Part shown: one piece after another, positions 1 through 5,966 of the stretch
Layout of the letters: every line of letters starts with the position of its first letter
How positions within the stretch are numbered: position 1 is the stretch's first letter
Origin: CAZGQY01 sp964528035
GTDB taxonomy: Bacteria; Pseudomonadota; Gammaproteobacteria; Methylococcales; UBA1147
Assembly (NCBI GenBank): GCA_964528035.1
Contig: CAZGQY010000220.1
Location: 1 to 6,293, forward strand
Direction: 5' to 3'
Length of the DNA: 6,293 bases
The notes under the pieces: model-generated
The model's input: only the letters and a program-made list of their open reading frames with translations
Told to the model about the DNA's origin: nothing
Database searches by the model: none
Program-made: the position numbers and the translations under genes

Positions 1-51
1 AGACGGACAATAAGACAAGTCAAGATTCGTATATTATTGAATCCTCGCTCC
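1..51 (+). repeat. Right end of a MITE-like foldback element, cut by the window edge
   Basis: These 51 bases match 3350-3400 at 50 of 51 positions; the single difference is C at 43 against A at 3392. That second site is the right arm of a complete 160-bp foldback element, so this is the right end of a second copy in the same orientation, with its left part outside the window. It ends in CTCGCTCC, the terminal inverted repeat of the complete copy. The bases just outside are TAA, against TTA at the complete copy, so both sites fit a TNA-type target. The match stops sharply after base 51 or 52, as expected of an element boundary. Confidence 0.75.
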
Positions 52-58
52 TAAAGGG

Positions 59-75
59 GCTCCAAGGAGCTTTTT
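59..75 (+). terminator. Possible short intrinsic terminator
   Basis: GCTC (59-62) pairs with GAGC (67-70) around a CAAG loop and runs directly into TTTTT (71-75). G·U pairing of the preceding G bases with the T-run could lengthen the stem. It would stop plus-strand transcription coming from a gene left of the window and read through the repeat end. The stem is short, so this is a weak call. Confidence 0.35.
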
Positions 76-339
76 CAGCGACCAGTATTACTCAGTTTCT
101 TTCACATTTCCATAACTATTGTAGTGTGCAGTCCGTTGTAGATTACTAAATAAAGCCTTAAAAAGAAAAGGCTATTATTCTAATGCCCCAAATGCCCATT
201 AAGTCCACTTTCGATACTTCATACGCCAGCTGGAAGATGAATTATAAATAGCGTTATCCATGCATACCGGGGATGACGATAATTGGATTTTGTTGTTACC
301 CGACGTTACTATACGCGACCAACGGGAAGGAAATCCCAG
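76..339. other. Leader region upstream of the PPTase gene, no convincing gene
   Basis: This AT-rich stretch holds no ORF I would call. A 22-codon ORF (183-251, starting MPQMPIK) has no ribosome binding site. A second small hairpin, AGCCTT (154-159) with AAGGCT (168-173) around an A-rich loop, precedes only a broken T-tract. A very weak promoter candidate is TTGTAG (136-141), 17 bases, TAAAAA (159-164). An open frame runs into the PPTase from a TTG at 283, but its extra 19 codons look unlike the family and the ribosome binding site favours the ATG at 340. Confidence 0.4.
324..331 (+). promoter_or_regulatory. Ribosome binding site that fixes the PPTase start
   Basis: GGGAAGGA ends 8 bases before the ATG at 340. 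It is the best Shine-Dalgarno sequence near this gene and is the reason to prefer ATG 340 over the upstream in-frame TTG at 283, which has no such core at the right distance. Confidence 0.6.
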
Positions 340-1092
340 ATGATCAGAGACAATAGTAGCCGCGTCAACGACCATTTCGTCAGCAACTCACGCGATTTGA
401 CACCTGCATCTGTCCGTCGTACGGTTTCCGTGCTGTATGCACCGGTTTCGCGTGATCCCGATGTATCGACGTATTGTGCGTCAATCCTGTCTAATTTCGA
501 ATTACAGAAAGTAGACCGTATTGCCAGTGAATATGACAAGGCTCTGTTTAAACAGCGACGAGCATTTCGTCGCTTCTGCGGTGCAGCTGTTCTAGGCTCC
601 TCGCAGCCTTTATCACAGATTGTTTTCGAAGAAACAGAAAACGGGCGGCCTTATCTTTCCGATTTACCGAATTTCCGGTTTAGCTTCTCCTCTTGCCAAC
701 TCGGTTTTCTTGGGGCGTGGTCATCAGGCCACGGAGTTGGAGTCGACCTCGAAGTTCAGACAAGAAATTTGGAGGCCGTCGAACTTGCTCATCAGTTTTT
801 TGCACGCGCCGAAGCAAAGGCTGTTGAAAGTATCCGCGGTCAGAAGCGCTTATGGAAATTCTTTCAATTTTGGAGTCTCAAGGAGGCGGCACTAAAATCC
901 ATTGGGGAAGGATTGCCCTATGGTCTCGACGCATTCGAATTCGAATTGAAACCAAATGTGCGAGTCGTTCATGCACCCGCTGAGCACGGTGGATCAAAGC
1001 AGTTTAATGCCCACATGATTGAGGGAACTGAATGTTGCGCCGCTCTTGTCATCCACAGCAATGACGAATGCAATGCTCAGACTCGTCGTTGA
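340..1092 (+). CDS. Sfp-type 4'-phosphopantetheinyl transferase
   Basis: The 250-residue product should move the phosphopantetheine arm of coenzyme A onto a serine of an acyl or peptidyl carrier protein in the cytoplasm. Family signatures run in order: GRPYL at 102-106, an FSFSS segment at 114-118, GVGVDLE at 132-138 and FWSLKEAALK at 177-186. By analogy with Sfp, the magnesium ligands would be D136, E138 and E182. Length fits the two-lobed Sfp type (about 220-250 residues), not the half-size AcpS type. One oddity: the usual SHS histidine, which contacts CoA in Sfp, appears as phenylalanine (F115). The first 25 or so residues look like a non-conserved extension. The gene overlaps the next one by about 32 bases, so they are probably co-translated. 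No carrier protein, PKS, NRPS or fatty acid synthase lies in the window, so its target is unknown. Two 60-base lines from this pair counted by hand were 52% GC. Confidence 0.88.
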   Translation: MIRDNSSRVNDHFVSNSRDLTPASVRRTVSVLYAPVSRDPDVSTYCASILSNFELQKVDRIASEYDKALFKQRRAFRRFCGAAVLGSSQPLSQIVFEETENGRPYLSDLPNFRFSFSSCQLGFLGAWSSGHGVGVDLEVQTRNLEAVELAHQFFARAEAKAVESIRGQKRLWKFFQFWSLKEAALKSIGEGLPYGLDAFEFELKPNVRVVHAPAEHGGSKQFNAHMIEGTECCAALVIHSNDECNAQTRR

Positions 1093-1888
1093 TAACACCG
1101 ATTGGCTGAAAGTCTTCGCAATTATACTGGTCGCAGTTGACCATATCGGCTATTTCTTCATTGAAGACGACCAATGGTGGAGCGTTTTCGGACGCCTGGC
1201 GGCTCCGTCCTTCTTCTTCCTTATAGGCTACGCACAGACCCGGACCGTTCCGCTCCAGTGGATCTGGCTTGCTGTCATCCTGACACTACTTGATAGTTGG
1301 AACAACGATTGGAACTGGGTGACACCAAACATTCTTTTGAGTTTCGCATTTATCCGCATTACACGTCCCATTCTACAAACTCGTATCCAACATCACGGCT
1401 GGGTCGCCTTCGCACTTGTTGTCTGTGTAGTTTTCGCGGTGCTACCGATAGCAGCGAAGATGGTCGATTATGGTGCGGAGGGGTGGCTGTGGGCCCTGTT
1501 TGGTCTGACCCAACGCATGTATGTTGGCTACCGACCAGTTAACGATAGGGTGGATGCAGGCCAAAGCTCAGCGCCACCGGAATGGGTGATGATGAAGAAA
1601 ATAGGCTCAATGCGTTTGCTGGCCTGCGTTATTGCTGCGATCGTCTACATCTGGCAGGAACAAAATGAATTCTTGTTTTCTCAGATCCATTTCGCCACCT
1701 TCGTTCTCAGTATCGGTATTTTATCCTTTAGTCTGTGTCTGTTCCTCCGCGGTCCAAGTTATATCCAGCCGCCAAAATTTATAGCTGTTGGTCTGCGGTT
1801 TATCGGTCGGTGCACTCTTGAAATATATGCCATTCAGCTTACAGTTTCCGAACTCATGATAAAATTTTTACCCTATTTTCCCCTCTGA
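1061..1888 (+). CDS. TraX-like polytopic membrane protein (putative acyltransferase)
   Basis: The 275-residue product has about eight or nine hydrophobic segments (roughly 16-35, 47-57, 66-80, 90-103, 114-131, 139-156, 184-198, 207-229, 242-262). The N-terminal DWLKVFAIILVAVDHIG followed by GRLAAPSFFFLIGYA resembles the TraX family (PF05857), named for F-pilin N-terminal acetylation. RFIGRCTLEIYAIQL near the end resembles the last helix of TraX and acyltransferase-3 proteins. No pilin or conjugation genes are nearby, so a pilin substrate is not implied. The start is uncertain: ATG 1061 overlaps the PPTase by 32 bases, ATG 1073 is also possible, and a TTG at 1019 would add 14 residues. None has a good ribosome binding site, which suggests coupling to the upstream gene. 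A role in transferring an acyl group made by a PPTase-activated system is inference only. Confidence 0.7.
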   Translation: MTNAMLRLVVDNTDWLKVFAIILVAVDHIGYFFIEDDQWWSVFGRLAAPSFFFLIGYAQTRTVPLQWIWLAVILTLLDSWNNDWNWVTPNILLSFAFIRITRPILQTRIQHHGWVAFALVVCVVFAVLPIAAKMVDYGAEGWLWALFGLTQRMYVGYRPVNDRVDAGQSSAPPEWVMMKKIGSMRLLACVIAAIVYIWQEQNEFLFSQIHFATFVLSIGILSFSLCLFLRGPSYIQPPKFIAVGLRFIGRCTLEIYAIQLTVSELMIKFLPYFPL

Positions 1889-2198
1889 CCACTGCGAATC
1901 AAAATTATTTGCATCTTCTCAGCAAGTTTGGTGGATAGGGTGCGAGTGGAACAGACTAATTAGCGAATTCAAAAACCACCAAATCCGGCGGCCCTTCTAG
2001 CCGCTCAATTCCTCGTTTGGCCGCAAATCAGTAGAGGGAGCGATGCAATGGATCGGAATCGGATTATTACTGAGATAAGCTTGCACATGTTGTCGTAAAA
2101 ACCTGTCAATTGGTCCAATCCGAACGCGTCAAACATAGCAGTACACTTTAGTATTGGATATTGAAGGCTTATTGAAAAGACTGCTTATTCCCTACCTT
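1889..2198. other. Gene-free region between convergent genes
   Basis: This stretch separates the plus-strand pair from the minus-strand glycosylase. Several inverted repeats are visible, but none is followed by a T-run: TTTGGTGG (1927-1934) with CCACCAAA (1976-1983), and GCGGC (1988-1992) with GCCGC (2000-2004) around a 7-base loop. A ribosome-binding-like AGAGGGAG (2033-2040) precedes an ATG at 2043, but that frame closes after 11 codons (MQWIGIGLLLR). It could be the remains of a lost gene or chance. I see no RNA gene or mobile element here. Confidence 0.5.
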
Positions 2199-2825
2199 TC
2201 AGTTTGCCGCGTTTTGATAATAATGCCAAAGAAACAGACTTCCAACGCTTCGCCACGGGGTCCAGTGTTTTACCAGCTTACGGGCTGTGCTGGCTGTTGG
2301 ACATTTCTCGAGCCCTTTTAACTTTTGCAGGCTTTTTTGCAAAGCAAGATCATCCGCAGGAAAAATATCCTGTCGTTGCAAAGAAAACATCAGATAAATC
2401 TCAGCACTCCATTGACCAAAACCACGCAAAGCAACAATATTCTCGATAACGGTCGCATCATCCATACTGTTGAATTTATCTGGGCAAAAACGCCGATCTA
2501 TAATCGCGCACGCCAAATCAGTCGCATATTCCACTTTACGAGCAGACAATCCGGCAGTACGCAGGGCACCATCAGGTAAAGCCAATAGATTAGCTGCTGT
2601 AAATTCCGGAAGTAAACTTCGAACCCGACCAAGAATTGTAGCCGCCGCTTTATTCGACAATTGTTGACCAATTACAATCGCTATAAATGCTTCAAATCCG
2701 CTCGCCCTGATTCTCGGTTGAGGATAGCCGACTTGATCAATCGCACGGGCAACTTCATTGTCATTTAATGCAATTGCATCAAGACCTTCTTTTATCAAGG
2801 TAGTATTCAAGATAAATTTCGACAT
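2199..2825 (-). CDS. AlkA-type DNA-3-methyladenine glycosylase (HhH-GPD family)
   Basis: The 208-residue product should remove alkylated bases such as 3-methyladenine from DNA, starting base excision repair. The family's early IGQQLS segment is at 52-57. The helix-hairpin-helix is LRGFGQWSAE at 133-142. FPADDLALQ follows at 155-163; by comparison with AlkA the catalytic aspartate is the second of the pair, D159. There is no Cys cluster, so no iron-sulfur type. The size matches the short glycosylases that lack AlkA's N-terminal domain. The frame is open further upstream to an ATG at 2903, adding 26 residues that begin MKVGYTFPKR; I prefer the ATG at 2825 because MSKFILNTTL matches the usual family start, though neither has a strong ribosome binding site. 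It lies 169 bases downstream of slyX on the same strand and could share its transcript. Confidence 0.85.
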   Translation of the reverse strand: MSKFILNTTLIKEGLDAIALNDNEVARAIDQVGYPQPRIRASGFEAFIAIVIGQQLSNKAAATILGRVRSLLPEFTAANLLALPDGALRTAGLSARKVEYATDLACAIIDRRFCPDKFNSMDDATVIENIVALRGFGQWSAEIYLMFSLQRQDIFPADDLALQKSLQKLKGLEKCPTASTARKLVKHWTPWRSVGSLFLWHYYQNAAN

Positions 2826-2994
2826 CGTTTGAATATCTTTAGTGAATTTAGACCTAAAGCCAGGCCAGACTTCTCTTTTAGGAAACGTATATCCAACTTT
2901 CATTGGATTCGAACCGGATTGCAGTAATATTTGTGTGGGCTGGATCGAGTGTAACGAAATCTGGCTATATCGGAGAGACTCGCATCAAGAATAA

Positions 2995-3201
2995 CTAATA
3001 GTGTGGTGGCACCTGATCAATGCTGTCATCAGTCTGTTGACTTGTGTCCAGATATTTTAGTTTTTCCCCTAAGCTCTCGCACAAAGTAATCACATCATTG
3101 AGTTGTTGCTGTAGTGTTACGACGGTATCGTTCAATGATCGAATATACTCCTCCTGATAGGTCAATCTTGTCTCCAACTCTATTATTCTTTCTTCATTCA
3201 T
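2995..3201 (-). CDS. slyX: SlyX family protein
   Basis: This small 68-residue protein is almost wholly predicted coiled coil (about residues 3-52), with the family's ELETRLTYQEE opening, a LNDTVVTLQQQL middle and the diagnostic PPHY C-terminus. SlyX is widespread in gammaproteobacteria, and its biochemical role is not established. The ATG at 3201 was chosen because MNEERIIELE is the normal family start; a TTG seven codons upstream is also in frame but unlikely. GTGGG about 9 bases before the ATG is a weak ribosome binding site. The start lies only 39 bases from the foldback element at 3241-3400, so the gene's promoter must lie within or beyond that element, or be very compact. The glycosylase follows on the same strand. 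Confidence 0.9.
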   Translation of the reverse strand: MNEERIIELETRLTYQEEYIRSLNDTVVTLQQQLNDVITLCESLGEKLKYLDTSQQTDDSIDQVPPHY

Positions 3202-3240
3202 GTACTTGTACCCACGGATCAAGCAGAAAAAATTTTCTTA

Positions 3241-3400
3241 GGAGCGAGGTTTTAATAATATGCGAAAGATTGACGCAGGGTTATTGTTTGTCTTCAAGGC
3301 GTAGCAACAGGCGCATAGCAGGGCTACGCAACTGTTGCTACAACGCAGAAGACGGACAATAAGACAAGTCAAGATTCGTATATTATTGAATACTCGCTCC
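3241..3400. mobile_element. 160-bp foldback MITE-like element with TTA flanks
   Basis: The segment is an imperfect palindrome along its whole length. The ends GGAGCGAG (3241-3248) and CTCGCTCC (3393-3400) are perfect inverted repeats. After two mismatches, pairing continues through 3251-3266 with 3375-3390, including two G·U pairs. TTATTGTTTGTCTTC (3281-3295) pairs with 3348-3362, two of 15 pairs being T/G. GTAGCAACAG (3301-3310) and CTGTTGCTAC (3332-3341) are perfect. The tip folds as GCG and TAGC with CGC and GCTA around an AGG loop at 3320-3322. TTA stands on each side (3238-3240 and 3401-3403), as for a 3-bp target duplication. It has no coding capacity. A near-identical right end begins the window. 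A TNA target is typical of some IS5-family groups, so an IS5-like transposase acting in trans is a reasonable guess. Confidence 0.7.
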
Positions 3401-3417
3401 TTATTTAAGTTTTGGTT

Positions 3418-4407
3418 TTAAGATGCCTGTTTGCGCTGCCTTTGTCGATCTTTACGCTGGTATTTCATTGCTCGTCGTTTTGCCGATATCTCTCGCGCTG
3501 ACGAGCCGATGTGCTCTTCGCCCCTAAGCCTGGCAACTTGGACCTGTTTTTCGCGCTCCTGAAATCGTTGAACTTGTTTTTTAGAAACTTTATCGTAGCA
3601 ATTAGGACAACTCACGCCATGGGCATATTTTTCGCTATTTTTGTCTTCTTCGGTAATCGGATAGCGACAGGCATAACATTGGTCGTATTGGCCTTTTTCC
3701 ATGCTATGGTTAATCGCCACCCGGTTATCAAATACAAAACATTCGCCCTGCCATAAAGACTCCTCCACTGGGATATCCTGTAGATATTTTAAAATACCAC
3801 CTTGTAAGTGATAAACATCTTCAAATCCTTGCTCTTTTAAAAACGCAGTCGATTTTTCGCAACGAATACCACCGGTACAATACATCGCGACTTTCTTATG
3901 TTTGCCTGGATCCAGATGGTCTTCAACATAGTCCGGGAATTCACGAAAACTTTCTGTTTCAGGGTTAGTCGCACCTTTAAAGGCACCGATTTTGACTTCA
4001 TAATCGTTGCGTGTATCGATTAACAGAACGTCTGGGTCAGTAATCAACGCATTCCAGTCCCTGGGTTGAACATAAGTTCCAACGATTTGATTGGGATCTA
4101 TACCCTCGATACCCATAGTAACGATTTCTTTCTTTAATTTAACTTTTCTGCGATAAAAAGGCGGTTCCTGCTCATAAGATTCTTTGCTCTCAATACCTAC
4201 AAAGCGTGGGTCAGAACGCAACCAGGCCAGCACAGCATCAACCCCTTGTCGATCACCTGCTATTGTGCCGTTAATACCCTCGCTGGCAAGCAACACTGTA
4301 CCCATGACCTGAACTTCTTCCATTAAATCTAAAATTGGCTTTCTAAGCGACTCAAAATCATCCAGAGAAACAAATTTATATAATGTGGATACAACAATAC
4401 CGGGCAT
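3418..4407 (-). CDS. trhO: Oxygen-dependent tRNA uridine-34 hydroxylase TrhO (YceA, rhodanese domain)
   Basis: The 329-residue product belongs to the UPF0176/YceA family, shown in E. coli to hydroxylate uridine 34 in tRNA to 5-hydroxyuridine using oxygen. The N-terminal domain (about 1-95) carries the family's LLASEGINGTIAG at 39-51. A rhodanese domain (about 110-215) has LLIDTRNDYE at 128-137 and the active loop CTGGIRCEKS at 177-186, with C177 in the catalytic position. A C-terminal region has CYAC (244-247) and CPNC (267-270), a likely metal-binding set, followed by a very basic tail. The start at ATG 4407 gives MPGIVVSTLY, a normal family opening, and AGGTG lies 4 bases upstream (4412-4416). 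An in-frame ATG at 4452 would add an atypical hydrophobic 15 residues. The foldback element lies 17 bases past its stop codon. Length is normal for the family. Confidence 0.95.
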   Translation of the reverse strand: MPGIVVSTLYKFVSLDDFESLRKPILDLMEEVQVMGTVLLASEGINGTIAGDRQGVDAVLAWLRSDPRFVGIESKESYEQEPPFYRRKVKLKKEIVTMGIEGIDPNQIVGTYVQPRDWNALITDPDVLLIDTRNDYEVKIGAFKGATNPETESFREFPDYVEDHLDPGKHKKVAMYCTGGIRCEKSTAFLKEQGFEDVYHLQGGILKYLQDIPVEESLWQGECFVFDNRVAINHSMEKGQYDQCYACRYPITEEDKNSEKYAHGVSCPNCYDKVSKKQVQRFQEREKQVQVARLRGEEHIGSSAREISAKRRAMKYQRKDRQRQRKQAS

Positions 4408-4673
4408 AGGACACCTAAATGCAAACTGCAGAAAAAAAACCAGTGCAATCATTTAAAAACTGACGCATTTTACCGCACTTTATTGAATTAATTTAACTTT
4501 TGTTAATAAATTGTTTGTTGGGCAATGTATTCAGCCAGACTGATCAACCCAAACCCTCGCCAGGAATCTCCATTGTCGGCCGCGACCACCTGGATAGTGG
4601 ACATGGATTAAGGATACAATTCACAATAAATTTTATTCTGTGCCCCGCTACTCTTAATCGCGAACAAATAACC
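4408..4673. other. Divergent intergenic region between trhO and the CPBP gene
   Basis: Promoters for both neighbours should lie here. The minus strand has an AT-rich block (about 4440-4520) with a TAAAAT hexamer at 4467-4472 as a possible -10 for trhO, without a good -35. The plus strand has TACAAT at 4615-4620 with a weak TGGATA at 4591-4596, spaced 18, as a possible promoter for the CPBP gene. The frame upstream of the CPBP gene is open from a TTG at 4500, but those 58 codons look non-coding. Confidence 0.3.
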
Positions 4674-5276
4674 ATGTCAAGACTTCAAAGCCCTGATACC
4701 GAAATAGCTTTCCTGAAACTGGGCTATTGTTTCGAGGGAAGCTTGATCGGCGTAGCCTTTATTTTAGGTTGGTTTGCAGACTTGAATCCATTAGCGGATT
4801 TTGCCTTTAATGAATCCGCTCTAATTTGGGGCATTTTGGGAACGATTCCTTTATTTTTGTTGTTTTTAGTATTTTATAGATATCCCATTGGGCCATTATA
4901 TGAAATAAAACGCAGTCTGATTGTCATTCTGGGACCTTTTCTTGCTTCAAGTCGCTGGTATCATTTGGTATTTCTGGCAGCTCTGGCTGGAATCTCCGAA
5001 GAAATTTTATTCAGAGGTTTTTTTCAACCGTGGCTGGAACTCAAATGGGGATACCTGGGCGGTTTACTGGGTTCTAACCTTATTTTTGGTCTGTTGCATT
5101 GGATTACTCCCATGTACGCATTACTCGCTGGTCTCATTGGGATATATCTGGGTCAAATGCTGGACGTCAGTGAATCCAGGAACTTACTGATACCGATATT
5201 TATTCATGCTCTGTACGATTATTTGGCCTTTTTGGTTGTGGCATCATCATGCCGCCTCAAGGACAAACAATCTTGA
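4674..5276 (+). CDS. CPBP family intramembrane glutamic endopeptidase (CAAX protease/Abi type)
   Basis: The 200-residue integral membrane protein carries the three motifs of the CPBP (Abi, Rce1-like) family: EEILFRG at 109-115, with the glutamate pair E109-E110 and R114; FGLLH at 138-142, with H142; and HALYD at 178-182, with H178. Helices lie around 20-35, 48-68, 80-90, 96-106, 125-141, 147-163 and 171-190. In bacteria such proteins are known or suspected membrane proteases, some giving bacteriocin immunity; the substrate here is unknown. ATG 4674 (MSRLQSPDTE) gives a normal family length, but there is no strong ribosome binding site. Its stop overlaps the start of the next gene within TTGA (5273-5276), so the two are probably translated together. 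No bacteriocin or peptide precursor gene is visible beside it. Confidence 0.88.
   Translation: MSRLQSPDTEIAFLKLGYCFEGSLIGVAFILGWFADLNPLADFAFNESALIWGILGTIPLFLLFLVFYRYPIGPLYEIKRSLIVILGPFLASSRWYHLVFLAALAGISEEILFRGFFQPWLELKWGYLGGLLGSNLIFGLLHWITPMYALLAGLIGIYLGQMLDVSESRNLLIPIFIHALYDYLAFLVVASSCRLKDKQS
5259..5263 (+). promoter_or_regulatory. Ribosome binding site supporting a TTG start at 5273
   Basis: AAGGA lies 9 bases before TTG 5273, inside the end of the CPBP gene. It is the best Shine-Dalgarno sequence near any candidate start of the downstream membrane protein and favours TTG 5273 over the in-frame ATG codons at 5249 and 5297, which lack one. Confidence 0.5.
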
Positions 5277-5734
5277 CACAGAAAAAAACACCCACAATGG
5301 CAATTTTGTGGCTAATATGGGCTGGATCTTTAGTTTCATTAATTGTCTATTTATGGATTTGTCATTATTTTCACGAGCAGCTTCGCATTCCTGTCGAAGC
5401 TCCTGTAATCGCTATAAGAACTGGATTCTATTGCCTTGTTATCATTCTTTTTCCGGTTATCCGTGGCTTGAAAAACAGAATGATCAAGCCGTATTCGAAA
5501 ACCCGGCGACCAGGTAACCCCAAAATATCCGGATTCCATCGTTATCTTATGGGTATATGCCTGGCCCTCGCGCTCGCAGAAATTATTGCTCTATTGGGTC
5601 TGATTCTTTTAATTATTGGCGATGATATTCCTACTTTTTATATTTTTATTGGCTTATCGGCACTGGCAATGCTTATCCATCGACCTCAGGCAATTGAACT
5701 GCAGGCTTTATTGGACGCCGATAAACAACATTGA
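5273..5734 (+). CDS. Hypothetical membrane protein with four predicted helices
   Basis: I do not recognise this 153-residue protein. Its hydrophobic segments at about 9-31, 46-64, 90-116 and 120-136 are typical transmembrane helices. The loop at 65-89 is strongly basic (KNRMIKP, KTRRPG) and probably cytoplasmic, which would put both ends in the cytoplasm as well. The tail after 137 is short and polar, IELQALLDADKQH. The start is taken as TTG 5273, overlapping the CPBP stop as TTGA and preceded by AAGGA; ATG 5249 would add 8 residues and ATG 5297 would remove 8. The overlap suggests it is made together with the CPBP protease and may be its partner or substrate, but that is inference. A probable terminator follows 27 bases after the stop. 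Confidence 0.7.
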   Translation: MTQKKTPTMAILWLIWAGSLVSLIVYLWICHYFHEQLRIPVEAPVIAIRTGFYCLVIILFPVIRGLKNRMIKPYSKTRRPGNPKISGFHRYLMGICLALALAEIIALLGLILLIIGDDIPTFYIFIGLSALAMLIHRPQAIELQALLDADKQH

Positions 5735-5761
5735 CTATTGAAGCGACTCGCCGCTGCCATT

Positions 5762-5792
5762 GACAGAGGGTATAAGAAGGCTTTGTCTTTTT
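5762..5792 (+). terminator. Probable intrinsic terminator of the CPBP/membrane protein pair
   Basis: GACAGAG (5762-5768) pairs with CTTTGTC (5781-5787), seven pairs including one G·U, around a 12-base loop, and is followed directly by TTTTT (5788-5792). It lies 27 bases after the stop of the preceding gene and on its strand, as expected for the end of that transcript. Confidence 0.5.
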
Positions 5793-5927
5793 AGCTGAGT
5801 ACAGATATGTTGATTTAAAACTGACAGAAATCCATTCACGCGCCTAAATTGTCAACGGCTTAGATCCAGGCCACGAGAATCGCTAATTAGATATAAATAA
5901 GGCTGATTAAAAAACTGTTTCTGCACT

Positions 5928-5966
5928 ATGATGACTTTCGAACTCAATCCAAACCTTCAGTCTTGA
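5928..5966 (+). other. Short leader ORF or displaced 5' end of the iron-sulfur gene
   Basis: ATGATG at 5928-5933 opens a 12-codon frame (MMTFELNPNLQS) whose TGA at 5964-5966 overlaps the TTG at 5963 from which the iron-sulfur protein can be read. The two frames differ by one base. It may be a coupling leader peptide, or the true N-terminus separated by a one-base indel. There is no clear ribosome binding site. Confidence 0.3.

Noticed and set aside
183..251. A 22-codon ORF upstream of the PPTase gene (MPQMPIK...)
   Set aside because: It has no ribosome binding site, is very short, and has no recognisable family or conserved context.
283..339. A TTG-initiated N-terminal extension of the PPTase
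   Set aside because: The 19 added residues are unlike the family, and a strong ribosome binding site points to the ATG at 340.
2043..2078. An 11-codon ORF with a purine-rich AGAGGGAG just before it, followed in another frame by DKLAHV, resembling a VanZ start
   Set aside because: The similarity ends after a few residues and the frame closes quickly; too little to call a pseudogene.
2905..2925. Sequence resembling a tRNA T-arm (GGTTCGAATCC on the minus strand), hinting at a tRNA or attachment site
   Set aside because: The flanking bases do not form the five-pair T stem, and no acceptor, anticodon or D arm can be built around it.
3240..3402. The long hairpin as an integron attC site or retron msd
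   Set aside because: No attC core sites (RYYYAAC, GTTRRRY) are found at the ends, and there is no integrase, reverse transcriptase or cassette array; terminal repeats with TTA flanks fit a MITE better.
4500..4673. A 58-residue N-terminal extension of the CPBP protein from a TTG
   Set aside because: It overlaps the likely promoter region, reads like non-coding sequence, and the ATG at 4674 gives a normal family start.
5760..5788. TTGACA as a promoter -35 element
   Set aside because: No -10 hexamer lies at 16-18 bases; the bases are better explained as the left arm of the terminator hairpin.
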